Below are positions 1 to 11,756 of a stretch of 64,000 nucleotides of DNA, one piece after another. This DNA comes from Isoetes taiwanensis (Eukaryota; Streptophyta; Lycopodiopsida; Isoetales; Isoetaceae), in NCBI GenBank assembly GCA_021234155.1, contig JAJEKV010000039.1:2730001-2794000 (forward strand), given 5' to 3'. The translations under genes and the position numbers were made by a program. The stretch's first letter is position 1, and every line of letters begins with the position of its first letter. Below the pieces are notes generated by a model. That model saw nothing but the letters and a program-made list of their open reading frames with translations. It was not told where the DNA came from and searched no databases.

Positions 1-150
1 AGAAACCATTGTAGCTCAATAATTGATGCAAAGTGAGAACTATAAAGAGATATACCTGATATAAACTTTTAATCCAACCACTATAGCAAACTGTTATTGA
101 AAACCTCAACTATAAAAATCTCAAAGGAAGAGATAAGAAGAGATACCAAC

Positions 151-915
151 CTGAGATTGTTCCAGATAATGTGCTGCATGCTCCTCTCTAATATTTCGTT
201 CTAGTCTTCTAAATTTTACATCCTTAGTATTTGGAGAAACTCTAGTGTTTGAGGTCCAAAATATTTGTACAAGTGTAATAATTGAATCTGAGATAGAGTC
301 ACACCTTTTAGATCTTTTATAATACACCCACTTTCCTCCATTGCAATCAATTTCTTCCCTGTTTTTCTTAGCAGCTGAAATATTTCTTGGATGAACATCA
401 AGTAGCTTTCCAATTTTTCTGTTACTCAAATTCTCATTTTCTCCACCAACTGCCATAGCCAAACAACTCTTTTTGGCAGCCAAACAATCCAAATTTGTAG
501 ACTGTTTCACGGTCTTAATAGACTCCCTGATGTTACTTATCATTTGGTTCTTTGCTTTTAAGTCCCTGAGATCATCTCCCACAATTCCATCCAATGCCTT
601 ATGCTGAATAAAGTAATTTAGAATCCCTTTTTTCATTTGCACACTCATATGCTTAGACTGCTTCAAGAATGATTCCACCAGATTCACACCCACTCTCCTC
701 TGCGTGGCTATGCTTCTTTCTACTCCAAAACATGCATTACACTGAGAAACCAATGCATCTTCATTTTCTTTCTTTCTCTGGCGTTGGCGTCTTTTCCTCT
801 CGGTTTCCTCTTCTCTTGTTCTTTTCTTCCTCCTTCCTGAAATTTTTGCCTTCTGTGCTGCTAGTCCAGACCCTGAATCCGATTCCAATAGTTCAATCCC
901 TGATTCCGATTCCAT
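151..915 (-). CDS. Exon of an unrecognised basic protein, possibly a mobile-element ORF
   Basis: An open frame starts with ATG at 915 and runs about 255 codons. The N-terminus is acidic and serine-rich (residues 1-20), followed by a very basic stretch at about 26-50 (RRKKRTREEETERKRRQRQRK is split by acidic pairs), which looks like a nuclear-localisation or nucleic-acid-binding segment and a short coiled coil. Around residues 205-250 it reads VYYKRSKRCDS, then TRVSPNTKDVKFRR and EEHAAHYLEQSQ. The open frame continues only eight codons past EQSQ to a stop at 121, and CAG|GTTGGT at 151/150 is a credible 5' splice site there, so I end the exon at 151. The TRVSPN..KDV...EEHA.HYL signature reminds me of uncharacterised, multicopy and probably transposon-derived proteins, but I cannot name a family. 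No downstream exon is inside the window, so the gene is partial. Confidence 0.4.
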
Positions 916-960
916 TTCTTCAAGAAAAACACATTCAATTTAAATTATCTGCCAATGCCA

Positions 961-1275
961 AATGTTAGGAAGGATTCACAATTGATCAGGTCATGCAATG
1001 TTAGGAAACATGCAATTGATCAGGTAATGCAATTGGATCGAGCAACCTGATCCTGCCGTGCTCCCAATTTTGCATTTCCCTCCATACACCCGAAATAGTA
1101 ATTACCACGATTCTTGCTCTGTAACTAGCTAATAGAACAAATTTCCTCATTAATGCAATTTGGTAGTTTTTCTAGTATTAATGCCTACGTCTAACCACTT
1201 CTTGACCTATATTTCAAACTCTTCTTGGGGGGACTTGACCTACATTTCAAACTATTCTAGGGGGGACAGGGGGGA
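961..1275. repeat. Two short tandem duplications next to the LINE fragment
   Basis: At about 961-1035 the segment ATGTTAGGAA...CAATTGATCAGGT occurs twice with a period near 38 bp. At 1201-1267 the segment CTTGACCTA.ATTTCAAACT followed by a run of Gs occurs twice with a period of about 34 bp, ending in GGGGGGACAGGGGGGACA. Nothing coding is apparent between 916 and 1303 on either strand. Confidence 0.6.
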
Positions 1276-1303
1276 CAACTACAATGGCCCACTTTACCCT
1301 GCA

Positions 1304-2212
1304 TCAACCCAGATTCTGGCGTCGATTCCGGCTATCCTCTATGAGTGTTCGCAGAGTGAAGATATGGTCAATAGTAGAATGCCGGGGGCGGAAGCCTGCC
1401 TGCGTGAGAGCCCGCACTTCTCCATCCTCTGCCCAAAGTGTCAATCGCCGCTCAAGAATCCCGGCAAGCAACTTGGCAAAGACAGAACTGACCATAATGG
1501 TACGATAGTTGGCTGGGCTGTGGGGGTCCCCTGCTTTGTATATGGGCACAACTCTACTGGTAGTCCAGTGCGGGGGGAAGCCTTCTTGCAATGCCCTGTT
1601 GAAGAGTGCTGTGAGAACCGGCACCATTGGGGGCCCGGCCCACTTGAGAAGCTCTGCCTGCATACCATCCAAATCTGCTGCCTTCCCGTTAGCGAGGCGT
1701 TGCAGGCCCATTATGACATCCCCTTCAGTAATGACCAGTGCTAGGCCTGTCTGCGGAGGTACTGGTGCCCGGCTTCCCATTGGGTCATACAGCTGCTGCA
1801 AGTATCTCACCCATTGTTCCGGGGTAATATTTCCTGTGGGCTGTGCAGGCTTACTCAAGACCTTTCTCCAGAAGGCCCTAGGGTGGCGGTCTAGAAGACC
1901 AAACATCTGTTGCTGGTGCTCTGCAAGGTACCTGGCTTTCTTGGTCTTGAGGAAGGAGCGGTATTGACGGACGGCCTGTGGGCGAATGGTGCGGTCCAGC
2001 ACTTGGCGGAGCCATCGTTTCAGCTCCCGACATTCGTCATCGAACCAGTGATTGCGAGGGAGCATTTCAAGGTTCAAAAATTTGGAAAGAAAGACAAGCA
2101 ACTCAAAGCTTTTGCAGAGGTGGGCATGCGCCATCTTGCACGGATCTGAAACCAAATTGAAACATTCACAAACACTGGACATGGTCAGAATGCATTGTGC
2201 AATTACTTGCAA
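1304..2212 (-). pseudogene. LINE (non-LTR retrotransposon) reverse-transcriptase fragment
   Basis: An open frame of about 300 codons on the minus strand covers the linker between endonuclease and RT and the first RT motifs. Visible landmarks in order: WFDDECRELKR (linker, about residue 57), FWRKVL (about 114), GKAADLDGMQAELLKW (about 177-192, the motif usually GPDGI..E.LK), PPHWTTSRVVPIYKAGDP (motif 1), NYRTIMVSSVFAKLLAGIL (motif 2) and LTQAGFRPRHSTIDHIFTLRTLIE (motif 2a). The frame stops right after this, before the FVDF..AFD, FADD and LG motifs, so palm catalytic residues are absent. No endonuclease domain is found upstream of 2212. This is a fragment truncated at both ends, orphaned from the rest of its element, and not active. 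Confidence 0.85.
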
Positions 2213-2514
2213 TGTTTAAAGGAAGGGGGCCTTTCCTTGTGCCTATGCCTAGGCAATGTATGGAGATGTATATGAAGAACTTCTTAGAGTTTTATCTATT
2301 GCTATCCACACACTCCGAAGAAGTAGCTAAGGAGTTTCGTGATATTTGCTGATATTTGCTCTCCACCAAATGCAAACTCTAATCCACATAATTTTTCACG
2401 GAAAATTGAAGAAGTAGAAGCGACAAGTGACCAAGTGATTTGACATAAAGTTTTTCATGGAAATTCAAAAATCGGGGCGATGTGCAAGCATAAGAAGAAA
2501 GATTTGCTGAAGGA

Positions 2515-4170
2515 ATTAGTTCTACTATCTGGTGGTCCATATGGGATAAAAAGAAAGATTTGCTTAAGGAAATAGTCTCACTATGTGGTGCTCTTCTTTG
2601 GCAATTAAAACATCGGAAAGAACGAACGCAACTTGAAAGGTGCCAAATCCCATCAATTGCAGATGAGGATGACATAGTTCAATATATTCTAGCATTGATT
2701 GATGTGCAAGATGCCTTCATTGATGCCACCCTTTTGGGGCGTGGACAACCATTGAAAAGGACTCGATATGTTTTATATGTTGAAGGTGATAATATTTTGG
2801 AGATTCTCTTAGAGGAGTCCATCTATTCTCTGAAGAATCCGATCTGGAAGGCCATGACCGCTTTTTTGCCATTGATGAGAAGCATGCAAAGAGCAAAAAT
2901 TGGAAATATTTGACTACACCGAGACTACATGCAAGTAAGTGCTTAATTTTCACTTTTCATCATTACTGGCAGCACATTTGAGTTTTGTGAGATTATTGAT
3001 GACGAAGAAAGGTATTTTTAGATGATGAACAATTTGATAGACTACACGCAGTGGTAAGTGCTTATTCTTCACTTTTCATCATTATTGGCAGCACATCTGA
3101 ATTTTGTGAGATTATTGATGATGCAAAAAGGTACTTTGAGATAGTGAACAATTTGATAGGCATGCTTGTAAAGATTAGACCCTTACATTATTCATGGAAG
3201 AACTTGCTGAAGACATTTTATTGTACATCAAAAGAAGTAAAAGCAGATTTTAGTCGGCTCCAGGGGGACCTTACACCCACTTATGAGAAAAGCCAAGAAT
3301 GAACCAATTGAGACCTTAAAGCGTGATATACGGGAGGGAAGGACTAATCGCATGCATTTAGACAAATCTTTTTTTTTTTTTTTTAATGTTAGAGGATGCA
3401 TCCAGTTACATACGTTATTAACGAAGGGGATTTTGAAGTAAAGAAATGTTTGGGAAGAGGAAGTTTTGTTGACGATGATTTTAAAGTTGAATACAAAGTA
3501 TTAACGAAGTTAACGGCTGCATATTTCACCCACGTAGTATGGATATTAAGTCACTCAGAACTTAAAACCAGAATAGATGGATATGGATTTGAAAAGCCTT
3601 AGAGACAATAAGAAAAAATTTAATTTAGCTAGTCCATTTTCCCTGGAAAATTCAATTGACATTATGCTCGACATTGCCAAGGGAATGAGGAGTTTACATA
3701 GCCGTGTTGTGATTCATAGGAACACAAACTTAATATGGATCCATAGAATTCATATCCTTCTAATTTACTGGTGAAGCATAGGAAGGATGGCAATTTGACT
3801 GTCAAACTTGCTAATCTTGGCACATGTAAACTTAAAAACTGAAAAATACCCACAGACTATAGAGGTAGAATGTTGTACATGGCCCCAGGTTGCAGATAGA
3901 GGTAAATACTTATGAGGTGGATGCATCTAGCTTTGGTATTGTCTGCATATAAATCCTTACAGAAAGGTCACCTGGCAGAGTTATGCAGGAACTTTTAAGG
4001 GCAGGCCAAATGCCTCTTTTACCTGAAGGCAACCCTGAAAAGCCATCAGGAAGGCAACTGATAAAGAAACAGTATAAAGTCTTGGGCTTTTACTTGATGC
4101 ATTTCCCAAAGAACGTGGATGACATAAAAACTGCATTTCACTGCATTACTAGCCCGGGTAGCAATGTGTG
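2515..4170 (+). pseudogene. Decayed TKL-type serine/threonine protein kinase
   Basis: Several short frames in succession read as one kinase gene. 2545-2913 encodes a leader region (KKDLLKEIVSLCGALLWQL...). 3160-3290 encodes FEIVNNLIGMLVKIRPLHYSW. 3420-3470 gives EVKKCLGRGSF, a glycine-rich loop. 3577-3760 gives MDLKSLRDNKK, then MLDIAKGMRSLHSRVVIHRNTN, where the catalytic HRDxxxxN loop has lost its Asp. 3775-3830 gives NLTVKLANLGT, where the DFG motif is ruined, then a stop. 3860-3940 gives YRGRMLYMAP and VDASSFGIV in shifted frames (APE and helix F). 3983-4090 gives MQELLRAGQMPLLPEGNPEKPS, resembling the C-lobe. Stops and frameshifts separate the pieces and catalytic residues are missing, so this is a pseudogene. 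Subfamily is inferred from the LRSL...P.SLE..IDIML.IA.GM..LHS pattern. Confidence 0.7.
2937..3174 (+). repeat. 119-bp tandem duplication inside the kinase pseudogene
   Basis: The stretch AAGTGCTTA...ACAATTTGATAG occurs at 2937-3055 and again at 3056-about 3174 with roughly 90% identity by eye. Each copy carries a TTGGCAG acceptor-like site followed by an exon-like segment; the second reads FCEIIDDAKRYFEIVNNLIG and stays open, while the first has a stop. It looks like a duplicated intron-exon junction. Confidence 0.75.
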
Positions 4171-6179
4171 CCCAGCGACGCTGGGCATAAGTTACTTGTA
4201 TAAACTTTGGATGATCTAATGCCAAACCCTGGCACACGTGGGCATCTCTCATTGAATAAGCATCATTCTGATTTTGGATATATAGCTGTGGAACAAGAAC
4301 TTGATAATGCTAAGCATAAGTAGTTATTTATTACATTGGGACAGAAATCGAATGGCAATTATTCTATGGGAGGCACCTGCATGTGCTTACAAAATTTAGC
4401 CGGGCATAGATTGTCCCGTTGTAGTTTTTGTATCCCATATGGCTTGCTACATTATTGTGATAGAGAAGGTAAGCTATTTTAATCATTTTTTCTTGGTGGT
4501 GTTCATGAAGAATGTAAGAATCTAAAAAAAGAACTTGGCGCTTATAATCATAAACTGCTTGGGCATCGTGCTGAAGTTGGAAGGGTATGTCCAGTTTCTA
4601 TCACACACAAAGATTGTGAAAGTTGCAAGGGAAAACCTATATCTGGTCAAGTTATAAGTATTCTGTGCTTATTCTATTGTTAGGCCCCTTTGTTAAATTT
4701 AACGTTTAATTTGTGGAAGTTATCTTATTACTGAAGTTGGTAGATTTAATCATTAATTTCCTTTCTAAGTTGAAACAATATAATTTATAGTCATGTAAAT
4801 CTAGACCAAACTGATCTGCTGCATCTCATGATAAGTTATGTCTTTGTTCTGTTTCTTTTGGCTAATTGTAGAGATATGTTAGGTGGGCCTTTTACAGGTT
4901 TTGCCATGTTATGTAGAGATTTTGATGGCTATTTTAGTCTCGAACAGAATTCAACCCTTTTTTGTTATGTGACAACTGAAGTTCAATGAGTGGCTATTGT
5001 AAGATTTTTTCTGCCATGGTATCAAGCTTGATAACTTAAGTGATCTAGGTATTTTTGTCATCTTCAATTGATGTTATTGCCAATGCTTTGTGAATATTAT
5101 CTTTGAAAAACTCATTTCTTATGGAGAGCCACATTTATATTCGACATGAGCTGTCATTTAGTGGCTTCACCCCCTTTTTTTTAAGTATTTTTCATGTACC
5201 ACGTACTCACGTGCTCGAATCTGATATGATGCCTTCTATAATACGATATGCTTTTCAATACAAAAGTGCAGAAGATCTTTTCAAGTGTGGCTCCATCTTT
5301 GACAACAACTTGCCTAGACCACCATTGTTAGAGAGCTGAGTAAGATATGCTCCTCATGCGTGTCCCGTCGATGGCAGTGACCATGTTGAAAGTTCTGATG
5401 CCTTATATACACTTCGCAGTATTGACCTTTTGTATGAACCAGCTTGATATGGACTAAGAACCCTTCTTATATATAGACATGAGTATTATAAATTGTGTAA
5501 ACTTGCCTGATTGAATTGGAACACCTACAACACAGCTACCAATCAACCCTTCATGATTCATTCATCAAAGCATTATCCCAGATTTATGTGTCTATCATCT
5601 TGTTATACAAGACCAAGGTGTATGTTGCAGGGCATAAGAATCCTCTTCATATAAAATCCAAGTACATACAATGGAGCTCAAGACCTGACCTGCACAACTA
5701 CATGGAATCTGATCTACATTTTGTTGTATTTCCAAACTCAAAATCAAAGCCTCATTATAGTTTATTAACCAATTTCAGATGCCACAAATATTAAAGAAAC
5801 GGAGGATCGATGTGCAACTGTAATCAATATAACTATGCACAATCAATATAACTATGCATAGATAACCAATAAATCTTTTATAATAAAATGTGTCTTTTGC
5901 ATGCTGAATACGTTTACTCCTCTTGCTCCGGAGAATGAATAAGGGCTTTTGATAACCAGGACATATCCAAGGAAGCTTGCATTGGTTTTTCAAATCAAAT
6001 GGGGTTGATGTAACCCCCATGATACAACATAATGATGCAACATAATGAGAAGCAGAAACAGAGCTGGAGCTGTGGTTATGGAGAATAAATAAGAGTGCAT
6101 GAACGTCATCGATGGGGCTCGCCCAGCAACATGGATGACCTAAAAATTGATGGCCATATCAAGTTTAGACTAGTTTTTG
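4171..6179. other. Non-coding stretch without a recognisable gene
   Basis: AT-rich sequence. A few exon-like scraps lie at 4260-4660 (for example ECKNLKKELGAYNHKLLGH and a C-x2-C pair, CESCKGK) and may be the tail of the kinase pseudogene, but frames are broken. No repeat, RNA gene or strong promoter is seen from 4700 to 6170; ORFs there are short and without motifs. Confidence 0.4.
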
Positions 6180-6297
6180 ACATATTTTGGGCATATACTA
6201 GCATATACTTGAAATATACCAAAAACCCTAATAAGCCCAGACATATTTTGGGCATATACTAGCATATACTTGAAATATATCAAAAACCCTAATAAGC
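6180..6297. repeat. Tandem duplication, 61-bp period, two copies
   Basis: ACATATTTTGGGCATATACT...AAAAACCCTAATAAGC is present at 6180-6236 and 6241-6297 with a single visible difference (ATACC/ATATC), which suggests a recent duplication. Confidence 0.85.
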
Positions 6298-6648
6298 TGG
6301 GCAACCCAAAAATTATGTCCTTGCTTTTTGCCTTAGAAACTAACAATAGTATTTTACGAGACCGAGATATTACTATTGTTAGTAATATAATACCCATTTG
6401 GCAAAAGCCTCTAGACAATCCAATATTGGATGGAGCAACATATAACGACAATACAGTTACACGCAGTGTGACTATTTAGCATGATTATTTGTCACAATGC
6501 AACTCCATGTTTATGGGAATTATAAAGGAAATACTACCAAAATGCCATTGCATTAAGCCTAATGGTTAAAAAGCCCTATACCTTCAAAACTTATCACAAA
6601 ACCCTCGGTCAACCAAAATACACTTTACTATAAGAATCTTATAGCGTA

Positions 6649-6771
6649 ATGTCCCTATAGTTTATAGAATGCCTCCGAATCACCATCTTATAGAGACAAA
6701 GGATTAAATGTCCCTATAGTTTTTTTTTTTAGAATGCCTCCGAATGACCATCTTATAGAGATAAAGGATTA
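6649..6771. repeat. Tandem duplication, about 59-bp period, two copies
   Basis: ATGTCCCTATAGTTT...CTTATAGAGA.AAAGGATTA occurs at 6649-6706 and 6708-6771. The second copy has gained a T run (T at 6720-6730) where the first has TTTA. Few substitutions otherwise. Confidence 0.8.
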
Positions 6772-6779
6772 AGATGAAG

Positions 6780-7550
6780 GGAGGGGAAAAGCCTGTTGAA
6801 GACCCCAAGATGAATCAAGCCACCAGAAGATGAAATTGTTGGCTCCCCCATAGTTATTGAAAGAGGGCCAAAATTGATGAGCCCAAATTTGACCCCTGAT
6901 TTGAAACAAAATTAAAAACAAAACTTACATAATTAGAGAGAGCTCTGGACAAGCTTTCCAACGAGCCAAAAAACGAAAAAAAGAAAAGAAAAAAGAGATC
7001 GGATGCAAAAGTTATTCCAAAGCCTAGCTTCCTCGCCACACCATACTCAAAAGCCCTCTCATGAGCTGCATCCTGCCCCATGTCACCCGCTTGAATCAAC
7101 ATATTATTGCATGTATTGTACATTTATTAAAGTTGTCACATATAGATGCATGATGTCAAAGGCACTGTTGTTCTCTTTTTTTGGAGGTCCCTATGTTCAC
7201 ATGTATGAGCTAATCATTACAATCAATTCACACTATGTACTTGTTTTAGATGCTGGCTCACTATGTTATGCCACCTTATAGTGTCGCTTTTTAAGTTCTA
7301 TGCATGATTTGTTCCAAGTTAAAACAAGTTTCTTGGCTGAAGTGTGGTTTTGCTTCGTTCTACAGTTGAGAATATAAGTGTAAAGTTTAGACTCCTACTT
7401 CAATAATATTTGCAACACTGATATGAATGACTTGTACTTCATTGCAAAATTTAGCAACTTTGTTAGATAAATCCAAAGAGATTCATAAAACCTAGTCTTT
7501 TGGCACAATTTCACCATCAGGTTTAGGTTTAAGAGCAGAAGCAAACACAA
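6780..7550. other. Non-coding stretch, nothing assigned
   Basis: I see no gene, repeat or RNA. Open frames on both strands around 6854-7281 are short, overlap each other and carry no motif. Confidence 0.4.
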
Positions 7551-7558
7551 TTTTTTTG

Positions 7559-7904
7559 GACCTACCCAATCCTAAGAGTCTGATTGAATGACCATTCAAT
7601 CCTCTCATGGGTTTAAAAGGATAGGAGTCTGGATTAAACTCTTGTTATGGCTCTAAATCAAAACTACAAGGGATGACTGATGTAGCAGATTTATCAAAAG
7701 CTAGTCGCTGATATAACACAAGGAAATATAGTATCTCCGATCTACCAATCCTGAGAGTCTGACTGAACGACCGTTCAATCCTCTTTGGGTTTAGCTTAAC
7801 AGTTCTGGCAAAATTATGGAAAGGATAAGACTCTGAGTCAAGCTTTAGTCATGGTTTTGAATCAAAGTTGCAAGGGATGGCTGTTGTAGCAGAAATATCA
7901 AAAG
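7559..7904. repeat. Diverged tandem duplication of about 150-170 bp
   Basis: The series CCAATCCT.AGAGTCTGA.TGAA, CATTCAATCCTCT, GGGTTTA, GGATA.GA.TCT, ATCAAA.CTACAAGGGATG and ATCAAAAGCT appears in order at 7559-7704 and again at 7741-7904. The copies differ by substitutions and a ~25-bp insertion in the second. No coding potential is evident. Confidence 0.75.
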
Positions 7905-7911
7905 CTCCACC

Positions 7912-8005
7912 CAAGCTCAAACATGAACATGCCACCCAGGCTCAAACATGCCACCTAGGTTCAAACATGCCACTTGGGTTCCAACATGCCACCTAGGCTC
8001 AAACA
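7912..8005 (+). repeat. Outlying patch of the CATGCCACCTAGGCTC minisatellite
   Basis: About four units of the ~20-bp repeat (ACATGCCACCTAGGCTCAA and variants CCACCCAGG, CCACTTGGG). This is the same family as the long arrays at 23.8-25.4, 29.7-30.5 and 42.7-43.8 kb, lying here alone 16 kb away from the nearest array. Confidence 0.85.
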
Positions 8006-9400
8006 CACGGTCATTTGATAACGGAAACTAGATAAAGGATGAACATCGTTGATTTATCCCTCCATAAACTAGCCGATAGGGAAGTGCACCCATATGTATT
8101 CGTTGATCCCTTTTTGTAAAATAAAGACCTTCATATAATTGTTGCTTTCCCTTTCATAATCATGACCCCATCCAAAATAGTGTTATAATGTTTTGTTTAG
8201 CAAATGGAAAAGCTATGGCTAATGGGAATACTGTGCCTGCTTGTGCTCTCCATCGAGTCTCTTGAACCACTCCCCCGAGTTTGTGCCGTAACAAACATCT
8301 TAGAAGATAGAATCCAAGTTCCAATTGAAGAATGGCAATCTATTCACCATCATATCATGAATACAATAGATACACCATATTCTACGTATCACATGGAAGC
8401 CAATCCACTACCTAGTCGCAATACCTTATAATAGGAGATGCTCGCATGTGACTATATAGTACATATGGCAGATTTTAAGGTCTCTACCACAGGATCAGTT
8501 GCTCATACTTGAACTCCTGACATGAGACAATGAATTTTAAAATGATATCCAAGTTATTTGGTCAAAGTCTAACACAAGTAGCCATGGTGAAGGAGTAGAA
8601 TAAAAGCATTGCTTTGTTTCAAGAAGAAAAAGAAGAAGCAACTTATTTCAAAGCAATGATGCTGCTATCAAAAATACATAATAACTATATGACGCAACCT
8701 ATGTGATACATGTTTGCAAGCCGACATCAATAGAAGCTATGTCAATGTTTGTACAAAATGAGCAAAACAATAAGTGCAATAACAATGTATTCTTGTCTGT
8801 AAAAAAAAAGATTGCGAAGAATACCTTGATGTCAAATATATGTTTGGTTTTAAATCTACCAAGAAAAAATTATATTAATAAGAATATGATCCCACATTTT
8901 TATAGACAAACATTTAGGTGCTAGGGAACCCACCACCAAGGGGAGAGGGGGGGATTGATTGGAAGCCAGATGTCGCCTGCAGGTTTCCGATTGAAAACTT
9001 CTGACCTTTTGTGAGCTTATGCATGTGAACCACAATAGGGTGAAATTTTGTTTCCCCCCTCTTTTCCTTCTGTTTTTCTAATCCCTGCCCTGCATGCCAA
9101 TTCTGTCTTGAGTGTAGATCCATGTGTTGTTCTTCATATCTGTATGGCACAAGCTCGGGAGTTCGGCTCAGAGGAATTGCAGAAGGAACACATATGCAAT
9201 CATAGATATATAGTCATAGATGATCCAAATTAGCTAAAGATTGTTCCTTTTCCAAAAGGTTTGAGTATTTCTTGCATATGTTTCAAATATTTTACTTGTT
9301 TTCGCATAGGTTCGGACAGTTTGAACCGGAATCCCTTACCGGTTCTTGCCCCTTGACCGACCAAGCGTTTTGTTTTGCTCATATTTGGTGATTTTATATC
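8006..9400. other. Non-coding stretch with one weak small ORF
   Basis: Mostly AT-rich with no assigned function. An ORF at 8204-8431 (75 codons) begins MEKLWLMGILCLLVLSIESL, which looks like a signal peptide, but the rest has no motif and there is no supporting context, so I do not call it a gene. Confidence 0.35.
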
Positions 9401-9409
9401 TATGGAGGA

Positions 9410-10018
9410 GGTTTCGACTTTATTACAAAGAGTCCAAAAGAGCTTGTTCAAGTGTGCCAGCAGTTGCAGTTGGACAATAAAGAGCTTAGGGAAAATGTCA
9501 CATGAATTTGCTTCTGGTTCTGGATTGAGGCTATCAGAGCCTAAGATTAGCCTGCCAGAGAATTTTGACAGCACTCGGTTCAAGCTTCGTGGTTTTTTGA
9601 ATCAGACCAGGCTTGTGATCCAGCTCCATCCTCATAGATATCCCACGGCCCAAGAACAAGTTGGGCTGATTGGTTCTCTCCTCACGGGGCCAGCTCTAAG
9701 TTGGTTTGCTCCCTTATTGAAGAAAGAAGCCCCAGAGTTGCAAGATTTTGCTGCTTTCATTGTAGAGCTCGAGGCATGCTTTGGAGACATTGATCGTCAG
9801 CGCACAACAGTCACAAAACTTTGCAATCTAAGGCAAGGCTCTCATCTAGCTTCAGTATATGTATCGTAATTTCACAAATTGTCAGAGATACAACCCGAGA
9901 TGTTGCACTTCGAGATTGTTTCCAAAGGGGGTTAGGTGAAGATGTCAAAGATATGATGTTATCTATGGAGGATCCTCAGACTTTGGATATAGCCAATACA
10001 AAGAGGGCATTGTTTTGA
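9410..10018 (+). pseudogene. Ty3/gypsy-type Gag relic
   Basis: Three frames together read as a retrotransposon Gag. In one frame 9420-9490 gives ELVQVCQQLQLDNKELRENV, an N-terminal coiled coil. In a second, 9530-9865 gives LSEPKISLPENFD, FLNQTRLVIQLHPHRYP, TAQEQVGLIGSLLTGPALSWFAPLL and ELEACFGDIDR, the typical capsid core of plant gypsy Gag. In a third, 9890-10015 gives DVALRDCFQRGLGEDVKDMM. At least two frameshifts and a stop at 9867 break it. The sequence after 10018 lacks the zinc knuckle and pol, so this is an isolated fragment. No LTR with clear ends was found around it. Confidence 0.85.
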
Positions 10019-10085
10019 TTCCTAATCTAGAATCTCTTGAGTATATCCCAGAGAGGTTATCCAGTTGGACTAATAGACTCTCAGA

Positions 10086-10257
10086 ATTGGGAAGAACTAG
10101 AGATCATATTTGCGTTGTTCGCAAGTCCGAGCCCGATTGGGTGGTGAATTTGTATTAAAAGCTTCTGTTTTGTGCAAAGGATTGGCTGTAAGAGATTTCT
10201 TAAAGATGTTTGTGTTTTACTTTGTTGAATTTTGCACGAAGACAAATGATTCGTAAT
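10086..10257. repeat. Copy 1 of a 170-bp direct repeat
   Basis: Matches 11757-11928 in the same orientation, sharing blocks such as AGAGATC.T.TTTGCG, GCAAGTCCGA, CTGGGTGGTGAA-like, TTGTGC.AAGGATTGGCTG and TAAGAGATTTC. It starts about 70 bp after the gag relic. The pair could be LTR remains of one element or two insertions of one repeat; I could not define ends or a target duplication. Confidence 0.75.
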
Positions 10258-11500
10258 AAGTGGTATCTTGGAACTTGTGGGCAATGGTTCTAGATCTTAG
10301 TCTTAGGTCAACGGATCATAATCGTCGAATTTTCACAACTAAGTCGAGTAGGAAAGCCATCCAAGATATCTAATCCTTGATTTTGTTAAAGAGCAAGTTA
10401 ACAAAATAAATAAACCTTAACTTTTATTTAAAAGCAAAAAGCAAATTGATATCTTTAAATAGAAGAATGAATTTGAGAGTTGATATCTCTCACGACCACA
10501 ACTTAGAATTGGGCAATTTTACATTATTGGAAAGTCGTTCAAGTCTAGCTTTTAGATTTGGCTTGTTTATCCATAGATTTCTTACGGTTTGGGAGTTATG
10601 ACCAGAAAGGTGCATAGGTGTCTAAAATGGCACAAGAACTAGATCCTGACTCTTTAGATTATGGTATTCGACTGTGTACCCTGGAATGTTGTCATCCCGC
10701 TGTGCTAACGGTGTCGTAGAGCTGTGGATCTACCAGAATCCTAGCCATTGGTTCCAGTTGCACAAGTCTTTCCTTGAAACCCTAATCGATGCCCTATATC
10801 TAGTTCCTATTTTCTGCTATAGTAAACCGTGAATCGGTCTTCGCTTTAAAATATGTTATTAAGATGAGACTTACTTAAGATTCTAATCACCTGGGTAAAA
10901 TATTGTGACAATGGACTTGTAAGGGAAATTAAGAATAGTTAGTGGCCCAAGTCAAAAAAATCAAAGGTAGTAGTGGCCCATTGAACCAAAATTTTGTTAG
11001 ACCTAGGCAATTGATCTAAGAGCAAATATTACGTTATTCCCCGCCTTGACCCATCCGCTTGAGAACCTTAATAGCTTTATGTAGATGGTCATTGGAACAC
11101 ACTTATGCTAGAAGTAGTGGATTCATAAATTAATTTGATTGCGTAATGGCAGAGGTTAGCAAACATTATTAGCCATAGGATTTGGTTGGGTTTGCTAGTT
11201 TTATAGTTATTTGATGAGCTTTTGCAGAACAAGGAGAGTATTTTATAGAAAATTAGTTTGGAAAGTATCATTACCTCTAATAGACACAAGCAGCAACCTA
11301 AGATTTTATGTGTTTGCGATTTATAAGGTAAAGGGTTATTTAAGAAAGATGAAATGTGTGTATGCATATGAGTGCTTGGAGGATCTGGGCATTGATTCAT
11401 TTGATTTGAGTAATGAAAGAGTTCCTTTTCAATAAGTAAGGAGGTAATTGTGACTGCAACACAGAAGCCAGATCCTTAGTATAATGTCTTATAGGCAGAT
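10258..11500. other. Non-coding stretch between the direct-repeat copies
   Basis: No gene or pol domain is recognisable. Open frames near 11089-11435 occur on both strands over the same bases without motifs. If the flanking 170-bp repeats are LTR-derived, this would be a degenerate interior. Confidence 0.35.
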
Positions 11501-11504
11501 GGTA

Positions 11505-11728
11505 AATATACCAGCCTACAAAAATCCTTTCAAAGCAGATAGCCAAGTGACTAGCTTAAGAAAAGGTGGATATAGCAAAGCGTATAGTCAAGCGACTAGC
11601 TTTAGAAAAAATTGGTTGTTTTGGCAAGATAGATGATCGAAAGTACGATCGGTGTTGAGACGGGAAGGAAAGAAATTATTTCAAGAAGGTAGATGATCGA
11701 GGGCGATCGTTGTTGAGATGGGAAGGAA
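11505..11728. repeat. Two short local duplications
   Basis: AGCAGATAGCCAAGTGACTAGCTTAAGAAAA-type sequence recurs at about 11538-11570 and 11575-11610. Then GTAGATGATCGA...GATCG.TGTTGAGA.GGGAAGGAA recurs at 11629-11670 and 11688-11728. Confidence 0.65.
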
Positions 11729-11756
11729 TTCTTACGGCACAAGCTTCCTGGGGGTG

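Noticed and set aside
8204-8431. Small secreted-peptide candidate
   Set aside because: A signal-peptide-like start alone, in AT-rich sequence with no other support, is too weak.
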